Shown here: piece after piece, positions 59,509-64,000 of the stretch
How the letters are laid out: each line of letters begins with the position of its first letter
Numbering within the stretch: position 1 is the stretch's first letter
Source of the DNA: Bradyrhizobium sp. Ash2021
GTDB taxonomy: Bacteria > Pseudomonadota > Alphaproteobacteria > Rhizobiales > Xanthobacteraceae
Reading direction: 5' to 3'
Assembly: GCF_031202265.1 (NCBI RefSeq)
Contig: NZ_CP100604.1
Span: forward strand, 4,012,501-4,076,500
Length of the DNA stretch: 64,000 bases
Made by a program: the position numbers and the translations under genes
Notes under the pieces: model-generated
Database searches by the model: none
The model's input: only the letters and a program-made list of their open reading frames with translations
Told to the model about the DNA's origin: nothing

Positions 59509-60273
59509 ATGAGCCTTTCTTTCGAAGAGCTGGATTTTCGCCCGACGCCGATGGGCCTGCTCACCTTGAGGCGGCGGCGGCCGCCATCGTCCGATATCGA
59601 CATCTACGAAATCAAACTCGGCGACGAGTTTTTGATGTCGAGCCAGTTCACTGCCGCCGAAATCGAACTGGCGCGGCTCGGATTGGCGGCGCGGGGTCGC
59701 GGCGATCTCGACGTCGTGGTTGGCGGTCTCGGGCTCGGCTACACCGCGCACGCGGTGCTCGAAAACGCTCGTGTGCGATCGTTGATCGTGGTCGATGCAC
59801 TGGCGGAAGTCATCGAGTGGCACGCGCAGGGATTGCTGCCGCTCGGCAGGGAGCTGACCGGCGATCCGCGCTGCCGTCTCGTCCATGGCGACTTCTTTGC
59901 GATGTCGGATTCCTCCGCAGGTTTTGATTCCGCAGCACCTGCGCGCCGCTTCGACGCGGTGCTGGTCGACATCGATCATTCGCCGCGCAACCTCCTGCAT
60001 CCGCGCCACGCTGCGCTGTACGGACCGGAGGGACTGGCGCGGCTCGCCACTCATCTGCACCCCGGCGGCGTGTTCGCGCTGTGGTCGAACGATCCGCCGG
60101 ACGAAATGTTCGAACGCGATCTCGCCGGTGCTTTTGCAACCGCGAGGGCCCATGTCGTGACCTTCAACAATTTGCGAGGAGATCCCGATGCAAGCAACAC
60201 GGTCTATGTGGCCGTGAAAGCCGATTTGCCCGGCGCGAGGGCAACCGTCGACGCGGCGCCAACGACCGATTGA
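59509..60273 (+). CDS. Spermidine-synthase-like SAM-dependent methyltransferase fold protein
   Basis: A 254-residue Rossmann-fold protein of the spermidine synthase/SAM superfamily. The cofactor-binding glycine loop is VVVGGLGLGYTAHAVL, then VVDALAEVIEW and the DFFAM and VDIDHSPRNLLHP blocks. It lacks a convincing polyamine synthase partner nearby, so the exact reaction (aminopropyl or methyl transfer) is unclear. ATG 59509. Confidence 0.78.
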   Translation: MSLSFEELDFRPTPMGLLTLRRRRPPSSDIDIYEIKLGDEFLMSSQFTAAEIELARLGLAARGRGDLDVVVGGLGLGYTAHAVLENARVRSLIVVDALAEVIEWHAQGLLPLGRELTGDPRCRLVHGDFFAMSDSSAGFDSAAPARRFDAVLVDIDHSPRNLLHPRHAALYGPEGLARLATHLHPGGVFALWSNDPPDEMFERDLAGAFATARAHVVTFNNLRGDPDASNTVYVAVKADLPGARATVDAAPTTD

Positions 60274-60320
60274 TCGTGCGCGGCGAAGCCGTCGGCATCC
60301 CCCGAGAAAAGCTTTTGGGA

Positions 60321-60758
60321 TCAGCCAGCATAGGCCTTGTCGAGGTCGGCGATGATGATTTTTTGCATTTTCATCATGGCCTGCATGGCGCGATTGGCCT
60401 TGTTGCGATCGGGATCGCTGAGGTAACGGCCAAGCGCGGTGGGCACAACCTGCCAGGACAGGCCGAATTTGTCCTTGAGCCATCCGCATTTCGATTCCTC
60501 GCCGCCATCCGCGGTCAGTTTGTTCCAGAAGTAGTCCACCTGTTCCTGGGTCTCGACGCTGATGAAGAAGGAGATCGCCTCGTTGAACCTGTATTTGGGG
60601 CCGCCATTAAGGGCGTTGAACTTCTGCCCCTCGAGTTCGAAGCTCGCCATGAAGTCATTTACGGCTTCGACCTTGGCATTGGGAAACACCGATTTGTAGA
60701 AGGCGACGGCCTCGGGGACGTTGTTGTCGAACCAGAGGAATGGCGTGATGGAAGTCAT
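60321..60758 (-). CDS. VOC-family protein (PhnB/3-demethylubiquinone methyltransferase-like)
   Basis: A 145-residue VOC protein with the family start ITPFLWFDNNVPEAVAFYKSVFP, SFFISVETQEQVDYFW and WQVVPTALGRYLSDPD near the end. This group is annotated as PhnB-like, but its substrate is unknown; it is not a methyltransferase despite older names. ATG 60758. Confidence 0.88.
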   Translation of the reverse strand: MTSITPFLWFDNNVPEAVAFYKSVFPNAKVEAVNDFMASFELEGQKFNALNGGPKYRFNEAISFFISVETQEQVDYFWNKLTADGGEESKCGWLKDKFGLSWQVVPTALGRYLSDPDRNKANRAMQAMMKMQKIIIADLDKAYAG

Positions 60759-61094
60759 GACGGATGTCCTTGTCGGTTGGGTTTTCGTGCCTTGTCGCGA
60801 ACGCTGTGGCGGGCGGGATTGGGCGGGGGGCAGATTAACGAAGATCGTTGGCCATCATGAACTCCGTTTGGGTGGGCTCGTCCGGAGGACGAACGGGGGC
60901 ACGGGAGTCCGACAATGGATTCTGAATTTTTTTGGCTTGATTTCGTAATACCCAACCCGGCGCCATTGGCCGCCATACCGCCGGTAGGATGGGTAGAGCG
61001 AAGCGAAACCCATCGCTATTGTGAATCGCGATTGATGGGTATCGCGGAGTTTATCATCGGGCCGGCCGAAAGCCGGACCCGTTGGCTCCTACCG
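60759..61094. other. Intergenic region with a GATGGGT repeat
   Basis: 336 bases between VOC and TetR genes. It holds three alternating arms: GATGGGT (60988-60994), ACCCATC (61008-61014) and GATGGGT (61034-61040), forming a small hairpin repeat of a type frequent in Bradyrhizobium intergenic DNA. No gene is supported. Confidence 0.5.
60985..61046. repeat. Intergenic palindromic repeat (GATGGGT type)
   Basis: Arms GATGGGT and ACCCATC, 13 bases apart, with a third GATGGGT 19 bases further on and flanking ATCGCG copies. Likely a dispersed intergenic element; its role, if any, would be as a convergent terminator or mRNA stabiliser. Confidence 0.5.
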
Positions 61095-61760
61095 CTATCT
61101 CGACACCGTCTGGCGCATCTCGTCTTCCAGCAGCAGCAACAAGCAATTGGAAAGCCGCACCTCCATTTCCTTGTCGTGCAGCGACAGCGGTCCGGGGTCG
61201 TTGAGGATGGCATTGACGAGCGTCCCCAGCACCACCTGAAAGCCGAAGGCGATGCCGCGGGTCTTGGCGGCGGTGCGGCCCTTGCCCATGGCCCGGAGCA
61301 GGAGAGGGGTGGCACGCGCAGTGGTGGCGCGCGCAAGCGCCTTGAAGCTGGTCCATTGGTCTGGCCTGGTATTGTCGTGCTGGAGGGCGGCGCGCAGCAC
61401 GCCTTCATGGGCGCGGATCCAGCCCGTGATCCCGCTCACCAGCACCCGGCAGCGGTTGGCGAGATCGGCCTCCTTCAACAGCGCCTCGGCGGGCAGTTCC
61501 GACAGCCGGCGCGCACCGTCCCGCGCCGCCAGCTCCATCAGCGCGTTGAAGTAAGCCTCCTTGCTGTCGAACCGGCTGTAAAACGCGCCGACGGTTGCGC
61601 CGACATTCGTGCACAGTGCTTCGATCGACAACTCGCCAAGGCTGCGCGTCCTGAGCAGCTCGGCGCCCGCCTGCAGCAACGCGAGGGTGGTTTCGCGGCT
61701 GCGCTTCTGCCGCGACGGCGTGACGCCGGGCAGGTCGAATTGTTGGCGTGGCAGCGGCAT
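61095..61760 (-). CDS. TetR/AcrR-family regulator next to sulfatase
   Basis: A 221-residue TetR regulator. The HTH spans residues 20-66 (TTLALLQAGAELLRT; LSIEALCTNVGATVGAFYSRF region), followed by a variable effector domain. Divergent from the arylsulfatase gene with a 26-base perfect-armed palindrome in between, so it probably represses the sulfatase and itself. Confidence 0.88.
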   Translation of the reverse strand: MPLPRQQFDLPGVTPSRQKRSRETTLALLQAGAELLRTRSLGELSIEALCTNVGATVGAFYSRFDSKEAYFNALMELAARDGARRLSELPAEALLKEADLANRCRVLVSGITGWIRAHEGVLRAALQHDNTRPDQWTSFKALARATTARATPLLLRAMGKGRTAAKTRGIAFGFQVVLGTLVNAILNDPGPLSLHDKEMEVRLSNCLLLLLEDEMRQTVSR

Positions 61761-61778
61761 CCGGGCTTGCGTCTCCCA

Positions 61779-61804
61779 ATAATCCTAATCATAATTCGGA
61801 TTAT
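61779..61804. promoter_or_regulatory. Operator palindrome between tetR and the sulfatase gene
   Basis: ATAATCC (61779-61785) and GGATTAT (61798-61804) are perfect 7-base inverted arms around 12 bases of AT-rich spacer. It lies 19 bases upstream of the tetR start and 75 bases upstream of the sulfatase ATG, suitable for divergent repression by the adjacent TetR protein. Confidence 0.65.
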
Positions 61805-61879
61805 CATCTTGGGCAATGCCGGAAATCGAAACGCGAACCGACGGATCAACCGCGGTCGCGGCGAAACAGGGAGGCAAGC

Positions 61880-64000
61880 ATGCGCGCAGGCGGCAGCACG
61901 CCATTCGGCGGCACCATCGACAAGACCATTGCCGGCTCCAAACCCTGGTGGCCGCAGACCGCGAGGCCGCCGCAGGGCGCGCCCAATATCCTCGTCGTGC
62001 TGTTCGACGACGTCGGCTTTTCCGATTTCGGCTGCTATGGCTCGGCGATCAGGACGCCGACCATCGACAGACTGGCCGCCGAGGGCCTGCGCTACTCGGG
62101 TTTCCACACCACCGCGATGTGCTCGACCACGCGCGCGGCGCTGCTGACCGGGCGCAACCATCATTCGGTCGGCGTCGGCTGCCTCGCCAATTTCGACTCT
62201 GGCTACCCCGGCTATCGCGGCAAGATCGCGCGCGAGGCGGGGACGCTGGCGGAAATGCTGCGGCCGCACGGCTACCGCAATTACATGGTCGGCAAATGGC
62301 ACGTCACCCCGCTGACCGAAAGCGGCGCCACCGGCCCGTTCGACGGCTGGCCGCTCGGCCGCGGTTTTGACCGCTTCTATGGCTTCCTCGACGCCGAAAC
62401 CGACCAGTACGCGCCGGAACTGGTTTCCGACAACACCCATATCGATCCGCCCCGCAATTACGCGAGCGGCTATCACCTCACGGCCGACCTGATCGATCAA
62501 TCGATCCGCTTCATCGCCGATCACACCGCCGACCGGCCCGACATCCCCTGGCTGACCTGGGTTGCGCTCGGCGCCTGTCATGCGCCGCATCAGGCGCCCG
62601 CCGATATCATCCGGGAATATGACGGGATGTTCGCGCATGGCTGGGACGTCGAGCGCGAGGCGCGCATGGCGCGACAGAAGGCGATGGGCATCGTGCCGCC
62701 CGCGACCAAAATGCCCGCGCGCAACGACGGCGTGAAGGCGTGGGATGAGCACTCCGCCGACGAGCAGCGCGTATTCACGCGGTTGCAGGCCGCGTTCGCC
62801 GGCATGCTTGACCATGCCGACCGGCATCTGGCGCGGCTGGTCGCGTTCCTCGAGAAGGCTGGCATCCGCGACAACACGCTGATCCTGGTGCTGTCGGACA
62901 ACGGCGCCAGCCAGGAGGGCGGCCCGCTCGGCTTCGTCAATGCGATGGGGCCGTATAATTTCCGTCCCGAACCGATGGCGGAGAAGCTGCGGCGGATCGA
63001 CGATATCGGCGGTCCGGATTCGCACACCAATTTTCCACACGGCTGGGCGATGGCGTCGAACTCGCCGCTGCGCCGCTACAAGCAGAACACCCATGGCGGC
63101 GGCATCCGCGATCCCTTCGTGATGTCATGGCCGAAGCGGATCGCAGCCAAGGGCCAGCTGCGCCACCAGTTCGTCCATGCCAGCGACCTGGCGCCGACCT
63201 TGCTCGAATTGGTCGGTGTCGGCGCGCCCGGCGAGATTGCGGGCGTTGCCCAGATGCCGATGGAGGGCGAGAGCTTTGCCCGCTCGATCGCGGATCCTGC
63301 GGCGCCGTCGAAAACCTCGCCGCAATATTTCGAAATGTTCGGCCATCGCGGGATCTGGCAGAACGGCTGGAAGGCCGTCGCCTTCCATCCCTCGGGAACG
63401 CCGTTCGAGAACGACAAATGGGAGCTGTTTCATCTAGACAAGGATTTTTCCGAGGTCGACGATCTCGCCGCCAAGGAGCCCGAGCGCCTGGCTGAAATGA
63501 TAAAACTGTGGTGGCGCGAGGCCGAGAAGCACCAGGTGCTGCCGCTCGACGACCGCTTCGGTCCGCGCTTTGCGGAGAACGCCACGCGATTCCACGGCGC
63601 GCGCAACAAATTCACCTTTCACGCCGGCATGGGGCATGTGCCGACCGACGTCGCGCCCGACGTGCGCAGCCGCAGTTACACCATCGAAGCCCATGTCGAG
63701 ATCGGCGAGGGCGGTGCGGAGGGTGTGCTGATCGCGCATGGCGACACGACCTCGGGCTACAGCCTCTACATCAAGGACGGCATGCTGGTTCACGATCTCA
63801 ATATCGGCGGCGGCCATGAGATCGTGAAATCGAACCGCAGGATTCCGGCCGGCGCGCGCCGGCATCGTGCGGAAGGAGCCGCCGGCCAAGGGCGCGCGAA
63901 CCGGGATCAGCGAATATACGCTCCTGATCGACGGCGAGCCTGCCGGCTCGGTGCAGACCCAGCTTGGATTCCACACCCTGATTTCATGGTCCGGTCTCGA
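61880..64000 (+). CDS. Arylsulfatase, apparent frameshift near the 3' end, cut by window edge
   Basis: A type I sulfatase of at least 700 residues that hydrolyses sulfate esters. Metal residues are in VLFDDVGFSDFG near residue 45. The formylglycine site reads CSTTRAALLTGR (canonical CxPxR, here with Thr at the Pro position). GKWHVTP and LSDNGASQEGG blocks are intact. ATG 61880 has GGGAGG 7 bases upstream. At about 63845-63862, in GC-rich palindromic sequence, the family-like reading (IVRKEPPAKGARTGISEYTL and on) shifts to the +1 frame: a frameshift or a sequencing error. The gene runs off the window. Confidence 0.82.
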   Translation, partial: MRAGGSTPFGGTIDKTIAGSKPWWPQTARPPQGAPNILVVLFDDVGFSDFGCYGSAIRTPTIDRLAAEGLRYSGFHTTAMCSTTRAALLTGRNHHSVGVGCLANFDSGYPGYRGKIAREAGTLAEMLRPHGYRNYMVGKWHVTPLTESGATGPFDGWPLGRGFDRFYGFLDAETDQYAPELVSDNTHIDPPRNYASGYHLTADLIDQSIRFIADHTADRPDIPWLTWVALGACHAPHQAPADIIREYDGMFAHGWDVEREARMARQKAMGIVPPATKMPARNDGVKAWDEHSADEQRVFTRLQAAFAGMLDHADRHLARLVAFLEKAGIRDNTLILVLSDNGASQEGGPLGFVNAMGPYNFRPEPMAEKLRRIDDIGGPDSHTNFPHGWAMASNSPLRRYKQNTHGGGIRDPFVMSWPKRIAAKGQLRHQFVHASDLAPTLLELVGVGAPGEIAGVAQMPMEGESFARSIADPAAPSKTSPQYFEMFGHRGIWQNGWKAVAFHPSGTPFENDKWELFHLDKDFSEVDDLAAKEPERLAEMIKLWWREAEKHQVLPLDDRFGPRFAENATRFHGARNKFTFHAGMGHVPTDVAPDVRSRSYTIEAHVEIGEGGAEGVLIAHGDTTSGYSLYIKDGMLVHDLNIGGGHEIVKSNRRIPAGARRHRAEGAAGQGRANRDQRIYAPDRRRACRLGADPAWIPHPDFMVRSR

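Noticed and set aside
59204..59512. 102-codon open frame overlapping the tRNA-Gln
   Set aside because: Its first part translates the tRNA gene (FEPRQTESESVVLPLHH pattern), a classic artefact.

Overview
The window looks like chromosomal DNA of a Bradyrhizobium-type alphaproteobacterium (Nitrobacteraceae). The evidence is high GC content, a complete red-type (form I) RuBisCO operon with cbbX, the rhizobial very-long-chain lipid A locus (acpXL to lpxXL), tandem kup genes, and intergenic palindromes of the kind common in Bradyrhizobium and Rhodopseudomonas. No database search was run; product names come from reading motifs and family resemblance.

Layout. 1-1400: end of hemE facing a divergent hemC. 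1469-10662: Calvin cycle locus, cbbR divergent from cbbF-P-T-A-L-S-X, with a hairpin between cbbS and cbbX. 10876-12512: motA-motB. 12671-16641: two tandem kup potassium transporters. 16754-19377: rhodanese, aminotransferase and a polyamine-binding protein. 19532-23846 (minus strand): acpXL-fabZXL-fabF2XL-fabF1XL-lpxXL, which build and attach the C28-type fatty acid of lipid A. 24036-31109: small membrane protein, KirBac channel, ParB-like protein, AhpD-like protein, HerA-like ATPase, GGDEF-EAL protein and PilZ protein. 31553-36958: a sugar-acid cluster (idonate and gluconate dehydrogenases, enolase-superfamily dehydratase, GntR regulator, MFS transporter). 36983-37953: two decayed solute-binding-protein genes. 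38108-43112: a TetR-controlled aromatic meta-cleavage cluster. 43348-49556: plant-type tyrosinase, amino acid permease, MpaB-like oxygenase, bacterioferritin, VOC protein, and an antitoxin whose toxin gene is broken.

49695-59302 is an accessory segment. A repeat of about 0.7 kb occurs in direct orientation at 49695-50431 and 58545-59248. Both copies end in the same 20 bases, which in the second copy are the 3' end of an intact tRNA-Gln(CTG). Between them lies a cassette of two flavin-dependent (LLM) monooxygenases, a flavin reductase, a sodium:solute symporter, a small membrane protein and a divergent LysR regulator: apparently a transferable uptake-and-oxidation module. The left repeat abuts a toxin gene reduced to its C-terminal end.

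59509-64000: spermidine-synthase-like protein, VOC protein, TetR regulator, and a divergent arylsulfatase that carries an apparent frameshift near the right edge of the window.
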